Assembly (NCBI GenBank): GCA_027488335.1
Contig: JAIYBU010000178.1
Location: forward strand, 1-64,000
Direction: 5' to 3'
DNA from: Cytophagaceae bacterium
GTDB taxonomy: Bacteria > Bacteroidota > Bacteroidia > Cytophagales > Spirosomataceae
DNA length: 64,000 bases
The notes below the pieces were generated by a model. It was given only the letters and a program-made list of their open reading frames with translations. It was not told where the DNA came from and did not search any database. The position numbers and the translations under genes were made by a program. Of the stretch, positions 36,302 through 44,523 are shown piece by piece. Every line of letters starts with the position of its first letter. The first letter of the stretch is position 1.

Positions 36302-36352
36302 AGTTAGGTCACAATCAAAAATGGCTCGCCGCTGTGGTTGTCTTCACTAACT
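36302..36352. repeat. Hairpin with GC-rich loop between bamA and ompH
   Basis: AGTTAG (36302-36307) and ACAA pair with TTGT and CTAACT (36347-36352). The apex holds GGCTCGCCGCTGTGG (36323-36337), which shares TCGCCGCTG with the inserts at 7443 and 8505. Confidence 0.5.
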
Positions 36353-36399
36353 TTTAGATAAAAACATTCAATAATTCACGCATTGAAAAAATTTTTTGA

Positions 36400-36957
36400 A
36401 TGAAAAAGACAATATTTTTATTATTTTTGGCACTTGTTTCTGTACAAAGCTTTGCCCAAAAGTTTGGATACATTGATTCTGAGTTCATTACAAGTAAAAT
36501 GCCTGAGTATAAGAAAGCCCAAGAGGATATGGATAAGTATTCCGAAAAATGGGTGATTGATATTCAAGCGAAATATTCGGAATTAGAAAAAATGCGTCAA
36601 CAGTTTCAGCAAGAAGAAATATTGCTTACGGCCGAAATGAAACGTGAACGCCAAAAAGCAATTGACGATAAAGAGGCCGAAGTAAAAGAATTAAATAATA
36701 AAGTCTTTGGTATGAATGGCCTAATTTTTCTGAAAAAGAAAGAAATAATGAAACCGATACTTGACCAAGTATATAAAGCATTTGAAAAAGTAGCTCGACA
36801 AAAACAATTAATGTTTCTTTTTGACAAAGCATCGGATATGAGTATGGTGTATACAGACCCTCGCCACGACTATACTGATTATGTTTTAGAAGCTTTAGGT
36901 ATTTCGTTGAAAGAAGATAAAAATCAAAATAACCAAGTAACCAAACCAAAAAAATAA
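36400..36957 (+). CDS. OmpH/Skp-family periplasmic chaperone, first copy
   Basis: This 185-residue protein has a signal peptide (MKKTIFLLFLALVSVQSFAQ). The mature start KFGYIDSEFITSKMPEYKKAQ is typical of Skp. A long charged coiled coil follows (about 55-110, rich in Lys/Glu/Gln), then FDKASDMSMVYTDPRHDYTDYVLEALG as the distal body. Skp holds unfolded outer-membrane proteins and hands them to BamA, encoded just upstream. The C-terminus ends in a Lys/Asn/Gln-rich tail. The second copy starts 9 bases after this stop. Confidence 0.88.
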   Translation: MKKTIFLLFLALVSVQSFAQKFGYIDSEFITSKMPEYKKAQEDMDKYSEKWVIDIQAKYSELEKMRQQFQQEEILLTAEMKRERQKAIDDKEAEVKELNNKVFGMNGLIFLKKKEIMKPILDQVYKAFEKVARQKQLMFLFDKASDMSMVYTDPRHDYTDYVLEALGISLKEDKNQNNQVTKPKK

Positions 36958-36966
36958 GTATAAAAG

Positions 36967-37542
36967 ATGAAGACAAAATTTTTCGCCGCAATTATCACGG
37001 CTCTAATGTTTGTTGGTATGGCAAATGCCCAAACTACAAAAATTGGATATACCAACGTTGACTATATCCTAAACAACATTCCTGATGCAAAAGACATTGA
37101 AAATAAATTAAAAACCGAAAAAGCTCAATACGACAAGCTTTTGCAAGATAAAATTGCTGCGTTTCAAGCAAAATACGAAGATTATCAAAAAAACCAAGCA
37201 ACGATGTCGCCTGTAATCAAAGCTGACCGTGAGAAAGAATTACAATCAGGCCAAAATTCTATCCAAGAGTTTCAACAAAGCTCTGAAACTGCTTTGCAAC
37301 AAAAACAACAACAGTTGTTAGCTCCAGTTTTAGAAAAAATCGACAAAACTGTAAAAGATGTAGCGAAAGAAAATGGTTACACTTACGTTTTCAATACGGA
37401 TGCTGGCCCTGGTACAACGCCAATCCTTTTGGTTGCTCCAGACGCAGATAATATTTCTGACTTAGTATTCAAGAAATTAGGCGTTACTCCTCCTGCAAAA
37501 ACAGCAGCGGCAGCAGCTCCAGCAGCAGCACCTAAGAAGTAA
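36967..37542 (+). CDS. OmpH/Skp-family periplasmic chaperone, second copy
   Basis: This 191-residue protein has a signal peptide ending ANAQ and a mature start KIGYTNVDYILNNIPDAKDIENKL. A Gln/Lys-rich coiled coil (IQEFQQSSETALQQKQQQLL) is followed by NGYTYVFNTDAGPGTTPILLVA. The last 20 residues are a low-complexity Ala/Pro/Lys tail, which the first copy lacks. Skp works as a trimer; the tandem pair may form mixed or separate trimers. A strong terminator follows. Confidence 0.88.
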   Translation: MKTKFFAAIITALMFVGMANAQTTKIGYTNVDYILNNIPDAKDIENKLKTEKAQYDKLLQDKIAAFQAKYEDYQKNQATMSPVIKADREKELQSGQNSIQEFQQSSETALQQKQQQLLAPVLEKIDKTVKDVAKENGYTYVFNTDAGPGTTPILLVAPDADNISDLVFKKLGVTPPAKTAAAAAPAAAPKK

Positions 37543-37560
37543 TTGAAGCAAAAAGCATAT

Positions 37561-37596
37561 AAAAACCGCAAAGATAAACCAATCTTTGCGGTTTTT
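37561..37596 (+). terminator. Terminator after the ompH pair
   Basis: AAAACCGCAAAGAT/ATCTTTGCGGTTTT with a six-base loop, followed by further T. Confidence 0.85.
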
Positions 37597-37844
37597 TCAT
37601 TTAATTTAGTTTGTCTTTTTTGATAAAACCTACTAAAGATTGGTTACTTTTGTATGAGAAATCTAAACTATTTCTAAAAACCGTATCTTCTTCAAACGGT
37701 TATAACGCTAAAGAGTGAGCCAGTTAAACAAAATATTTTTTAGTATTTTGTGCTTTTTTACGTTAATTGCTTATTGTTTGCGAATAATTATACGAAGAGA
37801 AACATAAGTATTGCCAAAACTATTTTGTCCCCCTCCCACCCACA
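37597..37844. other. Gene-free gap before the WG-repeat gene
   Basis: Together with the terminator this gap is about 300 bases. The only recognisable signal is TACTTTTG at 37645-37652, a possible -7 element 193 bases before the next ATG. I see no RNA gene or repeat here. Confidence 0.4.
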
Positions 37845-39899
37845 ATGAAGAAAATCTACTCTACTCTGTTTTTGCTTATTGGCTTTGGTTATAGCTCGTT
37901 GGCACAAGGTCAAGTGGTACAGACCGTACCCGTTTCTCCAAAAGATTCAACTAAAGATTTTGCTAATATACAACCACAATATGTATCGGGTGCAGTAGCT
38001 CGAAAATCGGTTGTGAATTATGCAAAAAGTACGATGTCACAATTTGAGGATAATAAGAAAAAAACACTACCAAAAGAATTAGATAGTTTACTCGTAAAAC
38101 AAGATTTTCTGACACACGAGCAGTTTCCAAATTATCTTTCGCAAATCGAAAATGCTTATAAAAGAGAGTTGGAAATTGTCAATAAAATTACCATTGATAA
38201 TGTTTCTAAACTTGAGCAAGCCAGCCAGCTGAATAAGACTTATTCGTTTAGTCAAAGTGGGCAGTGTTTTACCGAAAAAGACAAAGGCTCTTTTATTTTA
38301 ACCAAAGATGATGAAGGAAAAGAAATTACAAGTTTTGCTTTAGAGTCATTGAAAGGAAATCCTCGTTATGGTTTGATTGATAACTATCATCAAGGATACG
38401 CACGTATCAAAAAAGATATGGTGTTTGGTTTCTTAAACCTTTGTGGTGAAGAAGTAATTCCTGCACAGTATGACTACGCTGAACCATTCAATGATGGAAA
38501 AGCATTAGTAAAAAAATTCTTTTGGCATTTCATAACAGCCGAAGGTATTGAGAGCGAAGTTTTAACCGACATCATTGATGCAAAAGCAATTCGATATGGC
38601 ATTAGTCTTGCCAAATTCAAAAGCAATAAATTTGCTTTGATTGATAATAACTACGATGTAATAAAAAAACCAATCTCTGCTGGTTTTGATGAGATTGAAG
38701 CTTTTGTTGGCAATATTTTTAAAGTAAGAAATGGTAAGCAATACGGTTTGATAAAAATTGATGGCTCGGTTATTACAGATGTTGTTTTTGATAAAATTAG
38801 TCTTTCAGAAGCAAACCGTTGGATTCTGGTTGAACAAAACAAGAAAGTTGGTTTAATTGACTCAGAAGGTAATACTCGTATCAAACCTTCGTATGACTAC
38901 ATCAGAACCGTGGTGATTGACCCATCCATATCACCAACGGCGGCTTCGGTCGTGGCCAAAGATGCCGCAGGTTTACGCATTATTGAGTTAAATGAGCGTA
39001 AATTAAGCGAAACATATTCTTCCATTGGTGATTTCAATAAATTCGGATTAGCTTCCGCTTGCAAAACAACAGGTGATAAAGCTTCAACCAAGTGTGGCTA
39101 TATCAGTTTTGATGGTAGTGAAGTAATTCCTCCTGTATATGATGAAGTTCAACCATTTAATATAACTGGTTTAACGGTTGTTTCTGAAAAAGTAGCGAAT
39201 TGTAGTAAACCTGTTGGAAATTGTGTAGTTGACATGGTTTATGACCGATTCGGACGTATCGTAATCGACCGTGTAAATCCAGCTGCTCCAGAAGGTATCC
39301 GCTATATGGTTACGGATACTATTTTAGCAAGTACCCTAATCGTAATCCGTACCGAAACGCCACACGAAAAAGGTGGATTTGATGAAGGCTACAATTTAGT
39401 TGATAAAAATACCTTGAAAAGATTCACAACTGAAGCCTATAAAAACATTCGTAAATTCGACAAAACCAATTTGGCAATGTTGAAAGGCGACAAGTGGGGA
39501 TTACTTGATTTCACAGGAAAAGAAGCATTAGCACCCCTTTACAATGAAGTATTATTCTCATCAGAGGGCCTAATTGGTGTGAAATATGATAATAATAAGT
39601 ACGGCTTTATTGACAAGAAAGGCAAAGTGCAGATAACATTTGAATACGTCGAAATTAACCCATTTAAGAATGGAATGGCGGTAGTCTCGAAAGGGAATAA
39701 TAAGTATGGAATTATTAATAAATTCAATGCTAAGATTGCCCCTTGTGTTTTCAAATCGGTTAAATACAGCGAAGAAACATCTCAATACGAAATTACAGAT
39801 ACATCGAATAACCAATATAATTTGAATAATGCTGGTGATTGTATTTCAGCGAATAGTGCAAAATTCTATGAATTAGTAAGAAAAGCTAATCAGAAATAA
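37845..39899 (+). CDS. Exported WG-repeat protein
   Basis: This 684-residue protein has a signal peptide (MKKIYSTLFLLIGFGYSSLAQ). After a helical region (about 60-150) it consists of WG-like repeats, each with a hydrophobic G-(L/F)-(I/L)-(D/N) turn followed by I.P.YD. Examples are FGFLNLCGEEVIPAQYDYAEPF, YGLIKIDGSVITDVVFDKI, VGLIDSEGNTRIKPSYDYI, WGLLDFTGKEALAPLYNEV and YGFIDKKGKVQITFEYVEI. Such repeats form beta-rich extracellular or periplasmic scaffolds of mostly unknown function. The gene is single, bounded by terminators. Confidence 0.8.
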   Translation: MKKIYSTLFLLIGFGYSSLAQGQVVQTVPVSPKDSTKDFANIQPQYVSGAVARKSVVNYAKSTMSQFEDNKKKTLPKELDSLLVKQDFLTHEQFPNYLSQIENAYKRELEIVNKITIDNVSKLEQASQLNKTYSFSQSGQCFTEKDKGSFILTKDDEGKEITSFALESLKGNPRYGLIDNYHQGYARIKKDMVFGFLNLCGEEVIPAQYDYAEPFNDGKALVKKFFWHFITAEGIESEVLTDIIDAKAIRYGISLAKFKSNKFALIDNNYDVIKKPISAGFDEIEAFVGNIFKVRNGKQYGLIKIDGSVITDVVFDKISLSEANRWILVEQNKKVGLIDSEGNTRIKPSYDYIRTVVIDPSISPTAASVVAKDAAGLRIIELNERKLSETYSSIGDFNKFGLASACKTTGDKASTKCGYISFDGSEVIPPVYDEVQPFNITGLTVVSEKVANCSKPVGNCVVDMVYDRFGRIVIDRVNPAAPEGIRYMVTDTILASTLIVIRTETPHEKGGFDEGYNLVDKNTLKRFTTEAYKNIRKFDKTNLAMLKGDKWGLLDFTGKEALAPLYNEVLFSSEGLIGVKYDNNKYGFIDKKGKVQITFEYVEINPFKNGMAVVSKGNNKYGIINKFNAKIAPCVFKSVKYSEETSQYEITDTSNNQYNLNNAGDCISANSAKFYELVRKANQK

Positions 39900-39910
39900 G
39901 CGGCATTAGT

Positions 39911-39960
39911 AACACAATAAAAAATCCCGAATCGAATGATTCGGGATTTTTTATTGTGTT
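39911..39960. terminator. Bidirectional terminator with a 23-bp perfect stem
   Basis: The core is AATCCCGAATC-gaat-GATTCGGGATT, and the complementarity extends through the flanking A and T runs to 23 pairs. It serves the WG-repeat gene and the convergent aldehyde dehydrogenase gene, overlapping the latter's stop codon. Confidence 0.88.
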
Positions 39961-41521
39961 ACTTTTTCAGTTCTCCGTCAACCAATCGCCAAATATTCAG
40001 CGGATTTTCAGCTTTCAGTTCATCAACTAATAAACTATCGGGGAAATTCTGATAACAAACTGGTCGAGTAAAACGTGTAATGGCCATCGTACCAACCGAA
40101 GTGCTTCTTGCATCAGTGGTAGCAGGAAAAGGCCCACCGTGCACCATTGCGTGCGAAACCTCAACGCCAGTCGGGAAACCATTAATCAAAATTCTACCAA
40201 CTTTCTGTTCCAAAATCTCAATTAAATCGGCGTATTCGGCCAAATCTTCGGGCGTTCCGTGAACGGTTGCCGTTAAATGCCCAGTTAGACTTCGAGCAGC
40301 TGCCAACAATTCATCTTTTGAGTTAGCTTCTACAACCAAACTCGTTGGCCCAAAAATCTCTTCTGACAAATGTGGGTTTTGCGTAAACTCTTCAATTGAA
40401 GCATGAAAAATGATAGGCTCGACGGCTGTAAAACCTTCGGGTGCTTTTCCTACTCCTATTACTTTCGTATAATTTTTAGTATTTTCAATGCCTCTCACAT
40501 ACGCATCACGTATGCCAGTTGTGAGCATTACACCACCCATGCTGGTGTTGGCGTGTTGTTCGAGAGCAGCGATGAATGCTTCATTTTTTTGCAATAATAA
40601 CATCCCGGGGTTTGTACAAAACTGACCCACGCCCAAGGTAACAGAACCAACAAAATTTTGAGCCAAAGCTGCTCCATTTGCTTCGAGCGTGCGAGGTAAT
40701 ACAAACACAGGGTTTACGCTTCCCATTTCAGCATATACAGGAATTGGTTCGGGGCGAGCCGCCGCCGCATCATAAAGTGCTTTTCCTCCTTTATATGAAC
40801 CCGTAAAACCAATGGCTTTTACACTTGGATGTTTTACAAGTGCCAAACCTATTTCGTATCCATCATCGAACAATAACGAGAAAACACCATCAGGCATATT
40901 TGTTATTTCGGCTGCTTTTTGAATCGCTTTTCCAACAAGTTCGGATGTTCCTAAGTGAGCTGGGTGAGCTTTAAAAATAACAGGACAACCAGCCGCCAAT
41001 GCCGAAGCAGTATCGCCACCCGCTACCGAAAAAGCCAGCGGAAAATTACTGGCACCAAAAACTCCCACTACACCAAGCGGACGCTCAACCGAACGAATAT
41101 CAGGGCGTGGCAATGGCTGGCGGTCGGGCAAAGCCGTGTCAATTCGGGCATTTACCCAAGAACCATCTTTTAATAATTGAGCAAATAATCGAAGTTGACC
41201 AGTTGTACGTCCACGCTCGCCCATGGCTCGGCCTTGAGGAAGTCCAGATTCGGCAATGTATCTTTCAACTAGTGCATCGCCTAAGTTTTCTATTTCTTCG
41301 GCAATTTTCTCCAAAAACTCGGCTTTTTGTTTCCCTGATTTCTTTCTATAAACTTGAAAGGCCTGCTCTGCTTTCTCTGCTGCAAGGTCTAATTCGTCAA
41401 TCGTTGCTTTATAAAATAATGGAGCGAGGGTTTCACCATTGGCTGGATTAATGGCTTGAATGGCTACTGTTCCTTCCGAAAAAGTTTCAAAACCAATAAT
41501 ATTTCTTCCTGTAAGTTGCAT
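39959..41521 (-). CDS. Alpha-ketoglutarate semialdehyde (2,5-dioxovalerate) dehydrogenase-like ALDH
   Basis: This 520-residue aldehyde dehydrogenase is of the NADP-dependent 2,5-dioxopentanoate group. GASNFPLAFSVAGGDTASALAAGCPVIFKAHP is the cofactor region, AEMGSVNPVF holds the general-base Glu, and GQFCTNPG the catalytic Cys. By family it oxidises 2-oxoglutarate semialdehyde to 2-oxoglutarate, the last step of oxidative pentose or hydroxyproline breakdown. The FAH-fold gene 44 bases upstream on the same strand fits the dehydratase step that produces this semialdehyde, so the two are probably one operon. Confidence 0.8.
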   Translation of the reverse strand: MQLTGRNIIGFETFSEGTVAIQAINPANGETLAPLFYKATIDELDLAAEKAEQAFQVYRKKSGKQKAEFLEKIAEEIENLGDALVERYIAESGLPQGRAMGERGRTTGQLRLFAQLLKDGSWVNARIDTALPDRQPLPRPDIRSVERPLGVVGVFGASNFPLAFSVAGGDTASALAAGCPVIFKAHPAHLGTSELVGKAIQKAAEITNMPDGVFSLLFDDGYEIGLALVKHPSVKAIGFTGSYKGGKALYDAAAARPEPIPVYAEMGSVNPVFVLPRTLEANGAALAQNFVGSVTLGVGQFCTNPGMLLLQKNEAFIAALEQHANTSMGGVMLTTGIRDAYVRGIENTKNYTKVIGVGKAPEGFTAVEPIIFHASIEEFTQNPHLSEEIFGPTSLVVEANSKDELLAAARSLTGHLTATVHGTPEDLAEYADLIEILEQKVGRILINGFPTGVEVSHAMVHGGPFPATTDARSTSVGTMAITRFTRPVCYQNFPDSLLVDELKAENPLNIWRLVDGELKK

Positions 41522-41565
41522 TTAAAGGGCTAATAATGTATTAGAAAAAGAGAAAAATATCGAAA

Positions 41566-42408
41566 TTATTTCATTTCAACGGTATTGATTAATGTTCCAA
41601 TTCCTTCGATAGTAATAATCACGACATCGCCCACTTCGAGCGTAAAATCATCGTGCGGCACAATGCCTGTACCTGTCATCAAAAAACAACCGTGCGGAAA
41701 CGACATTTCACGGTATAGGTATTCTACTAAATCAGTGTGTTTACGTTTCATTCGATTAATTTCGATAGAATCTGTAAAAAGTGGAATATCATAACGAGAA
41801 ATTTCAAGACTTATTTTCGTGTCAGAGTCGATAGGTTTGTCAAAAATTGCAATACATGGCCCAATAGCTGCACTTTTATCATAAGATTTGGCTTGCGGCA
41901 GATAAAGCGGATTTTCTCCCTCAATATCTCGTGAACTCATATCATTTCCAACGGTATAACCCGAAATCTGACCTTTTGAATTAATAAAAAGCGTAAGTTC
42001 AGGCTCTGGTACATTCCATTTGGAATCTTTTCTGATTCTTACGGCTTGACCCGACCCTACTACTCGTTGCGGTGCCGACTTAAAAAATAACTCTGGACGC
42101 TCAGCATCATACACTCTATCATAAAAATTATCACCACCAGCCACTTTCGACTCTTCCATCCGTGCATCACGGCTACGCAGATACGTAACGCCAGATGCCC
42201 AAACTTCTTGCGACTGAATTGGGGTTTGCAAGCCATTATCTATTAAAGATTTATATTCGGCAGCAGCAGGTAAAAGCTGAATTTCTCGCTGTAATTCAAA
42301 AAATAGGTCTTCACGATTAATGAATAAATCCCAATCGGTGTGTCGAGAGATATAATATTGTGCATCATGTTCGATAACGAACCCTTGTATAGTCTTATAA
42401 ATTTTCAT
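41566..42408 (-). CDS. Fumarylacetoacetase-fold hydrolase/dehydratase (2-keto-3-deoxy acid type)
   Basis: This 280-residue FAH-superfamily protein shows [15 protein letters not shown], the metal-binding PEPELTLFI, and [30 protein letters not shown], all conserved in the fold. Given the adjacent semialdehyde dehydrogenase it probably dehydrates a 2-keto-3-deoxy-pentonate (from arabinose or xylose) to 2-oxoglutarate semialdehyde. The upstream steps (sugar dehydrogenase, lactonase, sugar-acid dehydratase) are not visible nearby. Other FAH-fold activities such as acylpyruvase remain possible. It is divergent from the ilv leader. Confidence 0.75.
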   Translation of the reverse strand: MKIYKTIQGFVIEHDAQYYISRHTDWDLFINREDLFFELQREIQLLPAAAEYKSLIDNGLQTPIQSQEVWASGVTYLRSRDARMEESKVAGGDNFYDRVYDAERPELFFKSAPQRVVGSGQAVRIRKDSKWNVPEPELTLFINSKGQISGYTVGNDMSSRDIEGENPLYLPQAKSYDKSAAIGPCIAIFDKPIDSDTKISLEISRYDIPLFTDSIEINRMKRKHTDLVEYLYREMSFPHGCFLMTGTGIVPHDDFTLEVGDVVIITIEGIGTLINTVEMK

Positions 42409-42536
42409 AAGGTCGAAATGTCAATTATTAGACTTCAATATTAATCAAAAAGAACCATATTAAACATCTTTTTCCTGCTACTTTTTTCTAAAAATCATAA
42501 AGAAAATAAGTTGCAGCCAAATTTTTTTAAAAAAGT

Positions 42537-42567
42537 TTGGAATTATAAACGAAAGTAAATTTCTTTG
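42537..42567 (+). promoter_or_regulatory. Candidate promoter of the ilv cluster
   Basis: A TTG (42537-42539) lies 20 bases before TTTCTTTG (42560-42567), which differs from TAnnTTTG only at its second base. Transcription would start near 42574, about 47 bases before the leader peptide ATG. Confidence 0.4.
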
Positions 42568-42620
42568 TCATAGAAACTGTTCGCACATAGCGAATATTCG
42601 CAATTAGAGAATATTTTATA

Positions 42621-42671
42621 ATGGAAAATAACACTGTTCGTATCATCCCAATTATTCTTCTGCTCAATTAA
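42621..42671 (+). CDS. ilv leader peptide (16 residues, Ile/Leu-rich)
   Basis: The short frame encodes MENNTVRIIPIILLLN. Four Ile, three Leu and one Val make up half of the residues, and Ile/Leu run from residue 8 to 15 (42642-42665). The stop codon ends 5 bases before the antiterminator arm begins at 42677. A ribosome stalled on Ile or Leu codons would leave that arm free; one that reaches the stop would cover it. This is the arrangement of a branched-chain amino acid attenuator. The peptide itself presumably has no other function. Confidence 0.8.
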   Translation: MENNTVRIIPIILLLN

Positions 42672-42676
42672 AAAGA

Positions 42677-42738
42677 GTGGAGAAGGGTTTGCTATGAACA
42701 ACAAAAGCCTTCTTCACACCGAGTGAAGAAGGCTTTTG
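42677..42738 (+). promoter_or_regulatory. Transcription attenuator of the ilv cluster
   Basis: The terminator is a perfect 16-bp stem, CAAAAGCCTTCTTCAC (42702-42717) with GTGAAGAAGGCTTTTG (42723-42738). The upstream segment GTGGAGAAGG (42677-42686) can pair with CCTTCTTCAC (42708-42717), the same bases as the 5' arm of the terminator, with one G-T pair. The two structures are mutually exclusive. The weak point is that no long T tract follows the stem beyond TTTTG and TATT. Confidence 0.8.
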
Positions 42739-42789
42739 TATTATGAAAACGAGTATTTATGACTATTCAAAAAGCTTTTAACTTGAAAT

Positions 42790-44466
42790 ATGGAACTAAA
42801 TAAATTCAGTCGCACCCTTACGCAAGAAGTTCATAACCCTGCTGCCAAAGCCATGCTTTATGGTATTGGTTTGACAGAAGAAGATATGCAAAAAGCACAA
42901 ATCGGTATTGCAAGTACTGGTTATGAAGGAAATACCTGCAATATGCACCTTAATGGCTTGTCTGTTCACGTAAAGAAAGGTATCCAAGAAAACGGAATGG
43001 TAGGCTTAATTTTTCATACAATCGGAGTTTCAGATGGCATGACAAACGGCAATAACGGTATGAGCTACTCATTACCAAGCCGTGATATTATCGCCGATTC
43101 AATTGAAGATATTGTCGCTGCTCAATGGTACGATGGCGTAATTGCCGTTGTGGGTTGTGATAAAAATATGCCAGGAGCAATGATAGCGATTGCCCGACTA
43201 AATCGCCCAGCTATGTTAGTTTACGGAGGAACGATTCGTACTGGACAATATAAAGGTAAAAAACTCGACATCGTTTCAGCTTTTGAAGCATTGGGACAAA
43301 AATTTGCAGGAACAATCTCTGACGAAGACTACGAAGGAGTTATCAAAAATGCTATTCCAGGTGCGGGTGCTTGCGGTGGAATGTACACGGCCAACACAAT
43401 GGCTTCTTCTATGGAAGCGATGGGCTTGACTTTACCAAATTCATCAAGCTACCCAGCAACGCACGAAGGCAAAAAAGCTGAGTGTATTGCTATCGGTGCA
43501 GCCATGAAAAATATGTTGGAGAAAAACATTTGCCCTCGTGACATCATGACTCGCAAGGCGTTTGAAAACGCCATGACGATGGTAATGGTTATGGGTGGCT
43601 CAACAAATGCCGTTCTTCATTATTTGGCTATTGCAAGTGCAGCAGGTGTAGATTTTACATTAAAAGATATTCAAGATATTTCAGACCGTACGCCATTAAT
43701 TGCCGATTTAAAACCATCAGGCAAGTATTACATGGAAGATATGCTCGAAATCGGTGGTGTACCTGCTTTGATGAAATATTTGCTCAAGAAAGGTTTCATT
43801 CACGGTGATTGTATGACGATTACAGGCAAAACAATTGCTGAAAATTTAGAAGATGTACCAGACTTGGATTTCGATACACAAAAGATTATTCAACCAATCG
43901 AATCTCCAATCAAACCAACAGGTCACTTACAGATTCTTTACGGAAACTTGGCCGAAGGTGGTGCTGTTGCTAAGATTACCGGAAAAGAGGGCGAAAAGTT
44001 TGAAGGAATTGCCAAAGTCTGTGAGCGTGAAGAAGAAGTAATTGAATACTTAGAAAAAGGAGAAATCAAGGCGGGTCACGTAATCGTCATTCGTAATGAA
44101 GGCCCGAAAGGTGGCCCTGGAATGCCAGAAATGCTTAAACCAACATCAGCCGTGATGGGTGCAGGCTTAGGTAATAGTGTAGCGATGATTACTGATGGGC
44201 GTTTTTCGGGCGGAACACACGGTTTCGTAGTTGGACACGTCACGCCAGAGGCTTTTGAAGGAGGTACAATTGCTTTAGTAAAAGACGGCGATAAAATCAC
44301 GATTGATGCCGTTGATAACAAATTGATTTTGCATGTTTCAGACGAAGAATTGGCCGAACGTAGAGCTGCTTGGAAGCAAATTCCATCGGAACACACCAGA
44401 GGCGTACTTCGTAAATATATCAAAAACGTAAGTTCTGCCAGCGAAGGTTGCGTAACAGACTTATAA
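42790..44466 (+). CDS. ilvD: Dihydroxy-acid dehydratase
   Basis: IlvD dehydrates 2,3-dihydroxy-isovalerate and 2,3-dihydroxy-3-methylvalerate in valine, leucine and isoleucine synthesis. The 558-residue protein has the Fe-S cysteine motifs [28 protein letters not shown] and [14 protein letters not shown], and the C-terminal [18 protein letters not shown]. IlvD/Edd relatives include sugar-acid dehydratases. The leader attenuator in front and ilvB 57 bases behind settle the amino-acid role. The ATG at 42790 follows the attenuator by 52 bases. Confidence 0.95.
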   Translation: MELNKFSRTLTQEVHNPAAKAMLYGIGLTEEDMQKAQIGIASTGYEGNTCNMHLNGLSVHVKKGIQENGMVGLIFHTIGVSDGMTNGNNGMSYSLPSRDIIADSIEDIVAAQWYDGVIAVVGCDKNMPGAMIAIARLNRPAMLVYGGTIRTGQYKGKKLDIVSAFEALGQKFAGTISDEDYEGVIKNAIPGAGACGGMYTANTMASSMEAMGLTLPNSSSYPATHEGKKAECIAIGAAMKNMLEKNICPRDIMTRKAFENAMTMVMVMGGSTNAVLHYLAIASAAGVDFTLKDIQDISDRTPLIADLKPSGKYYMEDMLEIGGVPALMKYLLKKGFIHGDCMTITGKTIAENLEDVPDLDFDTQKIIQPIESPIKPTGHLQILYGNLAEGGAVAKITGKEGEKFEGIAKVCEREEEVIEYLEKGEIKAGHVIVIRNEGPKGGPGMPEMLKPTSAVMGAGLGNSVAMITDGRFSGGTHGFVVGHVTPEAFEGGTIALVKDGDKITIDAVDNKLILHVSDEELAERRAAWKQIPSEHTRGVLRKYIKNVSSASEGCVTDL

Positions 44467-44523
44467 GAAATAAGGAGTAAAGCAAACCAACTAAAAACTT
44501 CATCCTAAAATATCTCAGACGAT

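Noticed and set aside
42790-44466. ilvD as a sugar-acid dehydratase completing the adjacent FAH/ALDH pathway
   Set aside because: The gene faces away from that pair, is preceded by an Ile/Leu attenuator and followed closely by ilvB, so the amino-acid role is far better supported.
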